From: WVYX01 sp039592335
GTDB lineage: Bacteria > Gemmatimonadota > Gemmatimonadetes > Gemmatimonadales > GWC2-71-9
Direction of reading: 5' to 3'
Length of the DNA stretch: 64,000 nucleotides
Assembly (NCBI GenBank): GCA_039592335.1
Contig: JBDHBX010000010.1
Location: forward strand, 1 to 64,000
The translations under genes were made by a program, and so were the position numbers. Of the stretch, positions 1 to 9,700 are shown in pieces (positions within the stretch are counted from its first letter, which is position 1; every line of letters starts with the position of its first letter). Under the pieces are notes generated by a model that saw only the letters and a list, made by a program, of their open reading frames with translations, did not search any database and was not told the origin of the DNA.

Positions 1-397
<397 letters not shown>

Positions 398-472
398 TTC
401 CAGTGGTTTCCACGAGACACGAAGCACATCTGACACCTCATTCATCCACGCACCATCAACTGTCGGCCAGAC

Positions 473-593
473 ATGGCTGGCGACTAGCGCGACGGGGCCA
501 CACCCGTTCCCATTCCGAACACGGCCGTTAAGCCCGTCAGCGCCGATGGTACTATGCGGGAGACCGCATGGGAGAGTAGGCCGTTGCCAGCCT
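473..593 (+). rRNA. rrf: 5S ribosomal RNA
   Basis: The terminal helix is visible (TGGCTGGCGAC near 474 pairs with GTTGCCAGCC ending at 592), as are the conserved loop CCCATTCCGAACACGG and the GGGAGAGTAGG stretch near the 3' end. The length of about 120 nt is normal for 5S rRNA. It lies directly downstream of 23S rRNA and just before a strong hairpin terminator, so it is the last gene of the rrn operon. No tRNA is seen between 23S and 5S or after 5S. Confidence 0.96.
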
Positions 594-602
594 CCAAATA
601 GA

Positions 603-640
603 GAGCCCGCTTCCGAAGCCGGAAGCGGGCTCTTCTTGTT
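603..640 (+). terminator. Rho-independent terminator of the rRNA operon
   Basis: A perfect 12-bp GC-rich stem (603-614 with 621-632) has a 6-nt loop and is followed by a T-rich run (TTCTTGTT). It ends the rrn operon 10 bases after the 5S gene and also lies just past the 3' end of the convergent minus-strand gene that stops at 717, so it may serve both directions. Confidence 0.9.
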
Positions 641-716
641 GGGAAAACGAAGGGGTACAGCAAGCGGCGCCGCGCGGACCCGCTCCACGAGCCCTCTTTT
701 CGCGTGGTGGGCAGCG

Positions 717-2252
717 CTAGTTCGTGTTCAACCCTCTTCCCACCTCCCACGTCACGAACGCCCTGAGCTCGCGCACCCTTTGTGTGATTTCCATGAGCTC
801 GGGGCGGTTGAAGTGGCTATCGCGCCGGTAGAAGAAGAAGTCCACGCCCACGCCGAAGTTCTTGACGCGCGGCGAGAACAGCCCGACCCGGAGCGCCTGC
901 AGGATGTGCCACGTGTCGACCTCACCAATCCCCTCGAGCGTTCCCGTCGAGCCGTTAAGGGTATTGGAGTACACCAGCCGATAGGACGCCTCAGCGAAGC
1001 GGCGCCCAAACAGCCGCAGCTGGAGCTGCGCCCTGGCGCCAGCCCCGATACCGTAGTCGTACTCCCTGAATCGCGACGTGTCGGGCACCACCGCCAGGAA
1101 CGCCAGCTCCGAGTTGATCGCGGTCATCAGGTAGCCGTCGGCCCCCAGCTCGCCAATGATGCCGAACTTGGGCGACACCGGCCAATGGGTCAGCAGGAAC
1201 AGCGTGGCGCTCGTGCTGCCGAACTCCATGGCGTTGTTGTTCACGTAGTCGAAGTTGTGGGCCACGCCGAGCACTAGCTGGTTGCCGTCGGTTCGGTTCA
1301 AGTCGGTGGCCCACAGGTTGCCGCGGATGCCCAGGAGCCCGAGCGGCTTCTTCTCGCGGCTGTACAACCCCAGCCGGAAGGTGAAGAAGTCGAACGGTTT
1401 GCGGCGGTCGGCGGCGAAGGGCGAGCCGAACTGGAAGTCGACCTCAAACATGCCGGTGTAGGCCTTGCTGTCGTTCGTGTTCCCCCCCTCATCCAGGCTG
1501 CCCGAGTCCGCCACCCAGCGCCCCCCCAGCCGCAGCGTGTTCGTCAGCCGATTGGGGATGTGGTCGAGCGGGTTCTCGGGGTTGGGCCCCACCTTGCCGA
1601 CCCGCCCTGTCACGAGGCGGGTGAAGCCGCGCACCGGATTGAGCAGGCCCGCCCCGATCTCGCGCCAGATCCGCTCGGAGCCGGTGGCGGTGTTGTCGAG
1701 CACCGTGGAGGAGACGCGGTACAGCATCTCCCCGATGGCGCTCCCGCCCACCCCCGTGGCGATCCAGTCGTTGATCGCCGGCGGGTGCGTCTCGCCGCAG
1801 CATTCCCAGAAGCCACTCCCCAAGAGCGCCGTAGGCAAAGCCACCCAGTAGCCGAACCCGTTGACCCGGGCCGCGTTGTAGTACAGGCTCCCGTGGAACG
1901 GGTGCGCGAACTGGTTGTTGGCGAAGTGGTTGTCGTCGTAGGTCCAGCCACCGGAAAGGTTGCTCCACCATGACCGCGGGTTGACCTGCGTGAAGCCGGC
2001 CCCGCGTGGGAACTCGTTGTAGGCCCACACGATTCCGTTGACCAGCAGGACCTCGCCCAGCGCGAGCGCGTAGTCCCGGCGTGCCCCCCAGGCATCGATC
2101 GTGTACGGCACCTGCGGCGTAGCCTGCGTCGAATCCGTGACCGCGAAGTCAGGGGCGCCGGCCGTCGAGTCCGGCTGCGTTCCGCCCACCTGGCCCTCCG
2201 CCTGAGCGACGAGGACCACGGTCATCGCGAACAGCGTGATGAGTCGTTTCAT
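717..2252 (-). CDS. DUF3943 family outer-membrane protein
   Basis: A 511-residue protein with a typical signal peptide (residues 1-20, hydrophobic core LFAMTVVLVA). Residues about 118-182 match the DUF3943 signature: GSLYYNAAR, then GETHPPAINDW, then GGSAIGEMLYRVSS. The second half has alternating aromatic and polar segments, as expected for a beta-barrel. DUF3943 proteins have no assigned function and are usually predicted in the outer membrane. It is the second gene of a two-gene minus-strand unit, three bases after the neighbouring gene, and converges on the rRNA operon. Family call confident, role unknown. Confidence 0.8.
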   Translation of the reverse strand: MKRLITLFAMTVVLVAQAEGQVGGTQPDSTAGAPDFAVTDSTQATPQVPYTIDAWGARRDYALALGEVLLVNGIVWAYNEFPRGAGFTQVNPRSWWSNLSGGWTYDDNHFANNQFAHPFHGSLYYNAARVNGFGYWVALPTALLGSGFWECCGETHPPAINDWIATGVGGSAIGEMLYRVSSTVLDNTATGSERIWREIGAGLLNPVRGFTRLVTGRVGKVGPNPENPLDHIPNRLTNTLRLGGRWVADSGSLDEGGNTNDSKAYTGMFEVDFQFGSPFAADRRKPFDFFTFRLGLYSREKKPLGLLGIRGNLWATDLNRTDGNQLVLGVAHNFDYVNNNAMEFGSTSATLFLLTHWPVSPKFGIIGELGADGYLMTAINSELAFLAVVPDTSRFREYDYGIGAGARAQLQLRLFGRRFAEASYRLVYSNTLNGSTGTLEGIGEVDTWHILQALRVGLFSPRVKNFGVGVDFFFYRRDSHFNRPELMEITQRVRELRAFVTWEVGRGLNTN

Positions 2253-2255
2253 GGT

Positions 2256-2879
2256 CTATCGCTCCGGGTACCAGGTGATGCCCAGGCGGATCCCCCAGGA
2301 CTGTCCCTTGGAGATCACGGGCCCGCCGAACTCGGTGAGGTCCAAGTCCTCCGTCTGGGAGACGCTGTACCACGCGTTGGGGTCGAGCGTGATATTCCTG
2401 GTCAGCACGATCTCGACGCCGCCCACCAGTGTCCCGCCGGTGCCGTTGCGGCGGGGGGCCGGGTTCTCGCCCTCTTCCTCCCCCTCCTCGGGCGGCGTGG
2501 GCTCCGGATCGAAGTGATGCCCCTCGGCGCGCAGCCGCTGGTAGACACCGCGCAATTGCAGGTAGGGCCGCACGCGTCCCAAGAGGAACACGTAGCCGAA
2601 CGAGGCGTGCAGCGAGACGTTGCTGATGCTCTCCTCCTCGAGCGGCGACTCCAGGTTGTAGGACACGTAGTAGGCGCCCGCCCCGAACCGCATGTGGCGC
2701 CACAGGTAGCTGATGTTGATGTCGGCGTCGATCCCATCCTTCAGGATGGTGCCCCAGTCCCCACTCACCCCCGTGTACCCCATCGCGACCGAGAAGCTGA
2801 ACCCGGTCTGGGCGGCGAGTTGGGTACCTCCGAGGGACACCCCGAGAAGGAGGGAGAGCATTAGCAGGGTTCGGCGCAT
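2256..2879 (-). CDS. Predicted outer-membrane beta-barrel protein
   Basis: A 207-residue protein read from the ATG at 2879; an upstream extension in frame lacks signal-peptide character. Residues 1-24 form a signal peptide (MRRTLLMLSLLLGV, ending near AAQ). The body has repeated amphipathic strands with aromatic residues (YYVSYNLESP, GYVFLLGRVRPYLQL) and a terminal strand IRLGITWYP, typical of small OmpA- or OmpW-like barrels. An acidic, Pro/Glu-rich segment near residues 120-140 looks like a surface loop. No specific family is recognised. It is probably cotranscribed with the downstream DUF3943 gene from a promoter in 2880-3354. Confidence 0.6.
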   Translation of the reverse strand: MRRTLLMLSLLLGVSLGGTQLAAQTGFSFSVAMGYTGVSGDWGTILKDGIDADINISYLWRHMRFGAGAYYVSYNLESPLEEESISNVSLHASFGYVFLLGRVRPYLQLRGVYQRLRAEGHHFDPEPTPPEEGEEEGENPAPRRNGTGGTLVGGVEIVLTRNITLDPNAWYSVSQTEDLDLTEFGGPVISKGQSWGIRLGITWYPER

Positions 2880-3354
2880 CGAGGTCTCCCGGGTTGATTG
2901 CAGTCCTGGCGCGCGAGTTGCGCGGGCGCAGATAGGGTATGCCACCCGCAGGGCGCACGCCAGGGCGGCTTCGCCCCCGGCGGGGCGCAGTCCGCACGTC
3001 TGGGGTTCGCCGCTCCACAATAGCCCAAGTACTCAACCCTGACAAACGTAGTCGAAATAGGCCGGGCCCCGGACGGACGGACGGCCGTTCGGAATCCGAC
3101 TCGACGTCCAGGGGGGCTGGTGGTTTCCTGACGATCTCATGACGATGGTCCGACGCGCACCCGACGAGCGTGCTCACGATCATCTGACAACCCCTTCACA
3201 GCCTCCTGACCCGGCGTTCACGCGCCCGGTTTACTGTCAACCGCAGCAAATATTGCACTGGTTGCGGCACTGAGCCCTCGGGATGGTCTCCCGTAGGCCC
3301 ACGCAGCTTCCCAATCCTGCGGGCCTGGCGCCCGCGGAGCCAAAGGGGAGCGCT
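2880..3354. other. Divergent intergenic region (475 bases)
   Basis: This gap separates the minus-strand outer-membrane gene pair from the plus-strand redox operon, so it must hold both promoters. No credible coding sequence is seen. It contains a short direct run of GGAC/GGACGGAC around 3068-3082 and a clear dyad at 3238-3264 (listed separately). Convincing -35/-10 boxes were not found, which may mean regulated or alternative-sigma promoters. A purine-rich ribosome site (AAGGGGAG, about 3343-3350) precedes the MarR start at 3355. Confidence 0.6.
3238..3264. promoter_or_regulatory. Operator-like dyad upstream of the MarR/Hdr operon
   Basis: The sequence is an interrupted inverted repeat: CAACC, 3 nt, GCAA, ATA, TTGC, 3 nt, GGTTG. 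All nine arm positions pair. It lies 91 bases upstream of the MarR start codon. A related sequence is found upstream of the second MarR paralogue (16-nt core AACCGCRRCAAAYAWT at 3239-3254 and 22534-22549). MarR proteins commonly bind dyads in their own promoters, so autoregulation is inferred. Confidence 0.5.
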
Positions 3355-3975
3355 ATGGCTACACCGCGTCCCACGCATCTCGTCCAGGACTTTCTGGGAA
3401 GCGCCCAGATCTTCACATCCGCAGTGCACGACCTCCTCGACGCCCAACTGCGCGAGGTCCCCGGCCAGAAGCTCACGTTCGCCCAGCTCAAGCTGCTCAA
3501 GATGGTCTCGCTCACCGAGGCCTACACGGTGAGCAACGTGGCCTCGTTCCTGGGTGTAAGCAGCGCCGCTGCGAGCAGGGCAGTGGATCGGCTGGTGCGC
3601 CGGCGGCTGCTGGATCGCGCCGAGGCGGCGGCAGACCGTCGCGCGGTCCGACTCTCGCTCACGGATGAAGGACGGCGACTCGTCGAGAGCTACGAGACCG
3701 CCACGAACCGCTCGCTGGAGGAGCTGTTCGATCGCTTCCCTCCCGACGAGCTGCGCCATACGGCAGACGTGCTCGACAACCTGTCCCTGAGCATCGTGGA
3801 CCGTGGCAACGGCCCGGGCGAGATCTGCTTCCGCTGTGGCATTCACTTCAGGGATCGGTGCCTGCTGCGCCAAGCCGCCAGCCGCGACTGCCACTTCCAC
3901 GTGCTGAAGAAGGACGGCACTACCGAACCGCGCCCCGGCGAGCGACCGGGGGGAAGACGAGACCATGCAGGCTGA
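3355..3975 (+). CDS. MarR-type regulator with four-cysteine C-terminal motif
   Basis: A 206-residue winged-helix regulator. The ATG at 3355 is preferred over an upstream start because of the AAGGGGAG ribosome site and alignment with the paralogue at 22635. The helix-turn-helix and wing are clear (VSNVASFLGVSSAAASRAVDRL, then RRAVRLSLTDEGRRL). The C-terminal region carries C-x2-C-x7-C-x9-C-H-x-H, starting CFRCGIHF, which is not part of the standard MarR fold and looks like a metal or Fe-S site. The gene overlaps hdrC by 11 bases, so it heads the hydrogenase-Hdr operon and probably controls it in response to redox state, oxygen or a metal. The ligand is inferred, not shown. Confidence 0.8.
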   Translation: MATPRPTHLVQDFLGSAQIFTSAVHDLLDAQLREVPGQKLTFAQLKLLKMVSLTEAYTVSNVASFLGVSSAAASRAVDRLVRRRLLDRAEAAADRRAVRLSLTDEGRRLVESYETATNRSLEELFDRFPPDELRHTADVLDNLSLSIVDRGNGPGEICFRCGIHFRDRCLLRQAASRDCHFHVLKKDGTTEPRPGERPGGRRDHAG

Positions 3976-4528
3976 GCTGAGTATCCCGACGGAATCGCGA
4001 CTGGCGGCCGCGGTCCTGCTTGAGACCGGTCAGAAGGTGAATCGCTGCTACCAGTGCAGCAAGTGCGCAGCAGGATGCCCGGTGTCGTACGCCATGGACT
4101 ACACCCCCGTACAGATCATCCACGCCATTCGCCTCGGGCTCGACGAGCTGGCGTTGAATAGCAGGACGGTATGGCTGTGCGCCTCGTGCGAAACCTGCAC
4201 TGCCCGCTGCCCACAAGAGGTGGACATCGCGAGGGTGATGGATGCCGTGAAGATCGTGGCCCTCCGACGAGGTGTGAAGCCGGCGGTCCCTCGAGTGGCC
4301 TCGTTCTACAGAGCCGCGCTGGGAAACATCAGGAGATGGGGACGCATGTTCGAGCTCGGCATGATCGCGGGCCTGAAGTTCAGGACACGGGATTTTCTCA
4401 AGGACGCCGGACTGGGGATGAGAATGCTCCGCAAGGGCAAGCTCAAGGTGATCCCCAGTATCAAGGGGGCGAGAGCCACACGCAGGATCTTCCATCGTGT
4501 GAAGAAGCTCGAGGGCAAGGGCAGCTGA
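3965..4528 (+). CDS. hdrC: Heterodisulfide reductase-type subunit C
   Basis: A 187-residue iron-sulfur protein with two [4Fe-4S] motifs: C-x2-C-x2-C-x3-CP near residues 28-39 (CYQCSKCAAGCP) and again near 73-84 (CASCETCTARCP). This is the HdrC pattern; HdrC passes electrons from HdrA to HdrB. The length is normal for soluble HdrC and no membrane segments are seen, so the complex is cytoplasmic. The C-terminal third is basic (RRWGR, RKGKLK). Its start overlaps the MarR gene by 11 bases, and hdrB follows after 30 bases. Confidence 0.93.
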   Translation: MQAELSIPTESRLAAAVLLETGQKVNRCYQCSKCAAGCPVSYAMDYTPVQIIHAIRLGLDELALNSRTVWLCASCETCTARCPQEVDIARVMDAVKIVALRRGVKPAVPRVASFYRAALGNIRRWGRMFELGMIAGLKFRTRDFLKDAGLGMRMLRKGKLKVIPSIKGARATRRIFHRVKKLEGKGS

Positions 4529-4558
4529 CGTGAGGGCAACACGGGAGGTCGCCACAGC

Positions 4559-5458
4559 ATGGCACTGAGATACGGTTACTACCCAGGGTGCTCGCTGCAC
4601 TCCACCGGAGCGGAGTACGACATCTCGTTCAAGGCGGCCTGCGAGACGCTCGGCATAGAACTGCAGGAGATCGGCGGATGGATCTGCTGCGGCACCTCGC
4701 CCGCTCACTCGACCTCCAGGCTTCTCTCTGTCGCGTTACCGATCGAGAATCTCCGTCTCGCTGCGGAGATGGGGCTCAGCGAGATCGTCGCCCCATGCGC
4801 TGCCTGCTTCGCCCGCCTCAAGACCGCCCAGCATGAGACTGCTACACACCCGGAGCTTCAGGACAAGATCGAGGAGGTCATCGACGCACCGTTACCGCGA
4901 GAGGTCAGGATCCTCCATCCCCTCGAGATCTTCTCCGGTCACCCGGACCTCGCTGATCGGGTCAGCACGCCGCTCCCCCAGCTGAGGGTCGTGTGCTACT
5001 ACGGATGCCTGCTCACGAGACCCCCCAAGGTCATGCAGTTCGACGAGTGCGAATACCCGATGAGCATGGACCACCTGCTGCGGTCCCTGGGGATCACCAC
5101 ACTCGACTGGTCCTACAAGACTGATTGCTGTGGCGGTGCACTGGCGCTCACGGAAACGGACGTGGTTCTCAAGCTGACCCACGACATCCTGGAGGAGGCC
5201 AGGACGGTCGGGGCCAATGTCATCGCAGTCGCCTGTCCGCTGTGTCAGGCGAACCTCGATACGCGACAGGCGGAGATCGAGCAACGGTACGACGCGAGCT
5301 ACGGCTTGCCCGCGCTCTACTTCACGCAGCTGATGGGGCTGGCATTCGGGATACCGGCCGACCGGCTCGGCCTCCAGAGACACTTCGTCGGCGCGGAGCC
5401 CCTGCTCTCGAGTGCGGGCGCCACGCCGGTGCGCGCGGGAGGCGCGATCGATGCCTGA
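4559..5458 (+). CDS. hdrB: Heterodisulfide reductase-type subunit B
   Basis: A 299-residue protein with two complete CCG domains: an N-terminal one (YYPGCSLH, GWICCGTS, PCAACF) and a C-terminal one (CYYGCLL, DCCGGA, ACPLCQ). In HdrB these cysteines hold two non-cubane [4Fe-4S] clusters that reduce a disulfide. Because both sets are intact, the catalytic centre is probably functional. The natural acceptor is not visible: no dsrC, coenzyme M/B genes or thiol-carrier gene lies in the locus. The stop overlaps the next start by 8 bases. Confidence 0.93.
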   Translation: MALRYGYYPGCSLHSTGAEYDISFKAACETLGIELQEIGGWICCGTSPAHSTSRLLSVALPIENLRLAAEMGLSEIVAPCAACFARLKTAQHETATHPELQDKIEEVIDAPLPREVRILHPLEIFSGHPDLADRVSTPLPQLRVVCYYGCLLTRPPKVMQFDECEYPMSMDHLLRSLGITTLDWSYKTDCCGGALALTETDVVLKLTHDILEEARTVGANVIAVACPLCQANLDTRQAEIEQRYDASYGLPALYFTQLMGLAFGIPADRLGLQRHFVGAEPLLSSAGATPVRAGGAIDA

Positions 5459-6329
5459 AGACAACGGTCGCAAGACCGGTGCCGTACTGGTAGTGGGAGG
5501 CGGCGTCGGTGGAATGCAGGCCGCACTCGACCTCGCCGAGTCCGGCTACAGGGTGTACCTGGTCGAGCGAGGACCGTCGATCGGCGGCGTGATGGCGCAG
5601 CTCGACAAGACCTTTCCGACCAACGACTGCGCAATGTGCACCCTCGCGCCGCGCATGGTGGACTGCGGCGGGCATCTCAACATCGAGAAGCTGACCTACT
5701 CCGAAGTCGAATCTCTCGAGGGTACGGCGGGAAACTTCAGAGCGCGCGTCCGGAGGAAGGCGCGCTTCGTCGACCCAGATAGGTGCACCGGATGCGCCGA
5801 ATGCGTCCAACACTGCCTCGTGAGGAACAAGCCCTACCTGGAGCCTCCCGGCGACGGCGAGATCGTGCCACTGCCGGAGGAGCTGAGCAGCCTGAGAGCC
5901 ATAGTGGAGAAGCACAGGGGTCGGAGAGGAGCGATCGTTCCGGTACTGCAGGACGCACAGGCGCTCTACAACTACCTGCCGGAGGCTGCAGTCCGGTACC
6001 TGTCTGACGAGTTGGATATTCCTCTCAGCCTGGCCTACAGGCTGGCCACGTTCTACAACGCCTTCAGCCTCACGCCCAAGGGCAAGCACGTCCTGCGCGT
6101 CTGCATGGGCACCGCATGCTACGTCAAGGGCGGGAAGAGACTCCTCAGAGCATCCGGCAAGAACCTGAGAATCAGCGTCGGCGGCGTGACCGAGGACAAG
6201 CAGTTCGGCCTCGAGACGGTCAACTGCCTCGGCTGTTGTGGTCAGTCGCCAGTCGTGACGGTGGATGACGACGTGTTCGGGTACATGAGGGAGACAAAGG
6301 TCCCGGAACTCATCAGGAGCTACAGGTAA
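5451..6329 (+). CDS. N-terminal half of HdrA fused to NuoE-type [2Fe-2S] subunit
   Basis: A 292-residue fusion. The ATG at 5451 overlaps the hdrB stop. Residues 11-40 form an FAD-binding Rossmann start (VVGGGVGGMQAALDL), followed by the HdrA signature TFPTNDCAMC at 54-63 and one [4Fe-4S] motif C112-x2-C115-x2-C118-x3-C122. HdrA similarity stops there, inside the ferredoxin insertion. From about residue 145 the protein is NuoE/HoxE-like, with [2Fe-2S] ligands C218, C223, C259 and C263 (CMGTAC and CLGCC). The missing HdrA half is on the protein at 12740-15985. It probably links HdrA flavin chemistry to the NuoF-type subunit downstream. Not a decayed gene: both parts have all their motif residues. 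Confidence 0.88.
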   Translation: MPEDNGRKTGAVLVVGGGVGGMQAALDLAESGYRVYLVERGPSIGGVMAQLDKTFPTNDCAMCTLAPRMVDCGGHLNIEKLTYSEVESLEGTAGNFRARVRRKARFVDPDRCTGCAECVQHCLVRNKPYLEPPGDGEIVPLPEELSSLRAIVEKHRGRRGAIVPVLQDAQALYNYLPEAAVRYLSDELDIPLSLAYRLATFYNAFSLTPKGKHVLRVCMGTACYVKGGKRLLRASGKNLRISVGGVTEDKQFGLETVNCLGCCGQSPVVTVDDDVFGYMRETKVPELIRSYR

Positions 6330-6344
6330 GGACGGAGCACCGCG

Positions 6345-6728
6345 ATGCCCAAGATTCAACCCGGTGACCTGGACCGAATCGGAGAGAAGATCAAGCGAAC
6401 CATGCTCGTGCGGGAAGGGGCGGGCCGAGCCAAGGTGACCGTCCATATGGGCACGTGCGGTATCGCAGCCGGCGCCAGGGCCGTCATGAAGACAGTGATG
6501 GACGAACTAGAGGGCAGACAGGTCGAGGACGTCGTCGTGACGATCTCGAGTTGCGCCGGTCTCTGCAGCCGGGAACCCATGATCACGGTGGAGCTGCAGA
6601 ATGAGCCTGCCGTCAAGTATGTGGACCTGACCCCGGACAAGGCCAAGAGAATCCTGATCGAGCATGTGCTTGGAGGCAGCATTGTCGCCGAGTACGCCCT
6701 GGCTGCGGGGAGCGAACGAAGCCTGTAA
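6345..6728 (+). CDS. Thioredoxin-like [2Fe-2S] ferredoxin, HndB type
   Basis: A 127-residue protein of the small ferredoxin family found as HndB in NADP-reducing hydrogenases. Visible motifs are MGTCGIAAGARAV near residue 35 and SCAGLCSREP near 70; cysteines in these loops bind a [2Fe-2S] cluster in the family. It follows the HdrA-NuoE gene by 15 bases and precedes the NuoF fusion by 14, the usual place for such an electron relay. It probably shuttles electrons between the NuoE/NuoF module and the rest of the complex. Confidence 0.85.
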   Translation: MPKIQPGDLDRIGEKIKRTMLVREGAGRAKVTVHMGTCGIAAGARAVMKTVMDELEGRQVEDVVVTISSCAGLCSREPMITVELQNEPAVKYVDLTPDKAKRILIEHVLGGSIVAEYALAAGSERSL

Positions 6729-6742
6729 GGAGATGTCGGGCA

Positions 6743-9700
6743 ATGCCCCATAGAGCCAACGCAATGATATGCACGTGCACCAACTGCATCTCGAACGGCT
6801 CCTTGCAGATCAAAGAGGCCCTCGACGCCGAGATTCAGCGCCGCGGTTTACAGGATGACGTCCTCGTGGTGCCAACGGGGGCAAGCGGCCTGTGCGTGAG
6901 AGGACCGATCCTCGTCGTGCAACCCGACGGCATCTTCTATCAACGACTCAAGAGGGAAGACATCCCCCACCTGGTAGAGGAGCACCTCCTCAAGGGAAGG
7001 CCTGTTCGGTCCCTGATGTATGTGCCACCTGGTGAGGAAGCGCCGATTCCGGAACTGCGCGCCATTCCGTTCTTCAAGGATCAGAGGCTCGTGGCCCTGC
7101 GGAACCGGGGAATGATCGATCCGGACAAGCTCGATGAGTACATAGCCAGAGACGGGTACAAGGCGCTCGCCAAGGTCCTCACCTCCATGACGCCGGATGA
7201 GGTGCTGGCGACAGTCAAGCAGTCCGGATTGCGCGGCAGGGGAGGGGCGGGCTTCCCGACGGGCCTGAAATGGGAGCTCTGTCGCCAATCTGACGGCGGT
7301 TCCAAGTACGTCATCTGCAATGCCGACGAGGGTGACCCCGGGGCGTTCATGGACCGCAGCATCATCGAGGCCGACCCACACTCCGTTCTCGAGGGCATGA
7401 CAATCGGCGCGTATGCCATAGGAGCATCCAGGGGATACATCTATGTGAGAATCGAGTACCCACTGGCTATCGAGCGGATGGAGCACGCCGCCCGGCAGGC
7501 GTACGAGTACGGGCTGCTCGGCCAGGACATCTTCGGCAGCGGCTTCAGTTTCGATATCGAGATCTTCCGGGGAGCAGGAGCATTCGTCTGTGGCGAAGAG
7601 ACGTCCCTGATCGCCTCCATCGAAGGCAGGCCGCCGGAGCCGCGTGTGCGTCCTCCGTTCCCCGTCCAATCGGGCGTCTGGGGCAGCCCTACCAGTATCA
7701 ACAACGTAGAGACCTGGGCCAACGTCCCGGCCATCCTCAACTGGGGGTCTGCGTGGTTCTCGGCGCTCGGGACCGAAACGTCGAAAGGCACCAAAGTCTT
7801 CTCCCTCGCAGGCAACGTCCACAACGCCGGGCTCGTGGAAGTCCCGATGGGCATCACGCTGCGCGAGATCATCTATGACATAGGCGGCGGCATCCCTGGG
7901 GGGAAGCGCTTGAAGGCAGTCCAGACAGGCGGTCCCTCCGGCGGCTTCATCCCAAGTCACCTGCTGGACATGCCTGTGGACTATGAGCGTCTGAGCGAGG
8001 TCGGCGCGATCATGGGATCGGGTGGCATGGTCGTCATGGATGACGACACGTGCATCGTGGATATCGCCAAGTACTTCCTCCAATTCACCAACGACGAGTC
8101 GTGTGGCAAGTGCACCGCTTGCCGAGAAGGATCAGCGGTACTCCTGGGATTGCTCAACAAGATCTCCGCCGGTGACGGAGAGGAGACAGATCTCGAGCTT
8201 CTCGAGGAGCTGGGAGAGGCGGTGAGGGATGCGTCCATGTGCGGGCTGGGGCAGACGCTCCCCAATCCCGTGCTGAGCGCCGTGCGTCACTTCAGAGACG
8301 AGTACGAGGCCCACATACGGTACAAGAGATGTCCCGCTGCAGTGTGCAGAGCGATCATCTCTTCTCCATGCCAGCACACCTGCCCGATTGGGCAGGACGT
8401 ACCGTGCTACATCGGGTTGATCGCACAAGGACGGTTCGGCGAGGCCGTCGAGCTCGTCCGGAGAGAGAATCCGCTGCCCGGAATATGCGGCAGAGTGTGC
8501 ACCGCCCCCTGCGAGGAGAAATGCCGGTCCGGCGCCGGCGGCGGCGACGCCATCTCCATCAGGGCGCTCAAGAGATTCCTGGCCGATCACGAACGCGCCA
8601 AGGGGCCGGCCCTCACACCACCTGCGCCACCGCCGAGAGCGGAGCAGGTCGCAGTCGTCGGATCCGGCCCAGCCGGCCTGACTTGCGCTTACTACCTCGC
8701 CCTCGAAGGCTACCGCGTCACCATTCTCGAGTCGCTCCCGGTTGCAGGGGGAATGCTCGCCACCGGCATACCGGACTACAGACTGCCCAAGGAGATCCTG
8801 CAGTACGACATCGACGCGATCCGCAGGCTCGGCGTTGAGATCAAGACGAACATGATGGTCGGCAAGGATGTCCAGCTCTCCGATCTCAGGGACCAATACG
8901 CCGCGGTGTTCATCGCGACAGGAGCACACAGGGGACTGAAGCTCAACATCGAGGGCGAGGACTCACCGCAGGTACTCGATGCCGTGGACTTCCTCCGTGC
9001 CGTGAATCTCGGCCGCGACGTCACGATCGGGAACAATATCGCCGTCATCGGCGGCGGAGACGCCGCCGTCGATGCCGCCAGGGTAGCTAAGCGGCTGGGG
9101 AAAGACGTGCGAATACTCTATCGGCGCACCAGAGCAGAGATGCCGGCGGCCAAGGAGGAGATCGAGGAACTGGACCGGGAAGGGATCGAAATCCAGTTCC
9201 TGGTCGCACCGGTGAAGGCGTTGCGGCACAACGGCCGTCTCGAGGGCCTGGAGTGCGTGAGGATGGAGCTAGGAGAGGTCGATACCAGTGGCAGACGAAG
9301 GCCCGTGCCCGTGGAGGGCTCAGAGTTCACCGTGGCGATCGACACCCTGATCCCGGCCATAGGCCAGGAACCGGACGTGGCATCGTTCGCGGATGGCAAC
9401 GGGCTAAAGCTATCCCGCTGGAATACGCTCGAGGTCGACGCCGAGACCCTGTATACCGGAGCCGCCGGGATCTTCGCCGGCGGCGACGTCGTCAGCGGAC
9501 CAGCGACAGTCGTGGACGCCATGGCGCACGGGAAAACCGCCGCGCAGATGATCCACAAGTACGTCCAGGGACAACCGATCGTACGGCACTACGGCGTGAC
9601 CCGCCCGGCGCTCGACGTCGACGTCGTCGAGCTCACCGATGCGGAGATCGAGACACTACACAAGCCAGAGATGCGGCTGCTGCCACTACCGGAACGCCTG

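Noticed and set aside
5451..6329. HdrA half protein as a truncated, decaying gene
   Set aside because: The HdrA part ends at a domain boundary, keeps its cofactor motifs, is fused in frame to an intact NuoE domain, and the missing half is present on another gene in the same operon.
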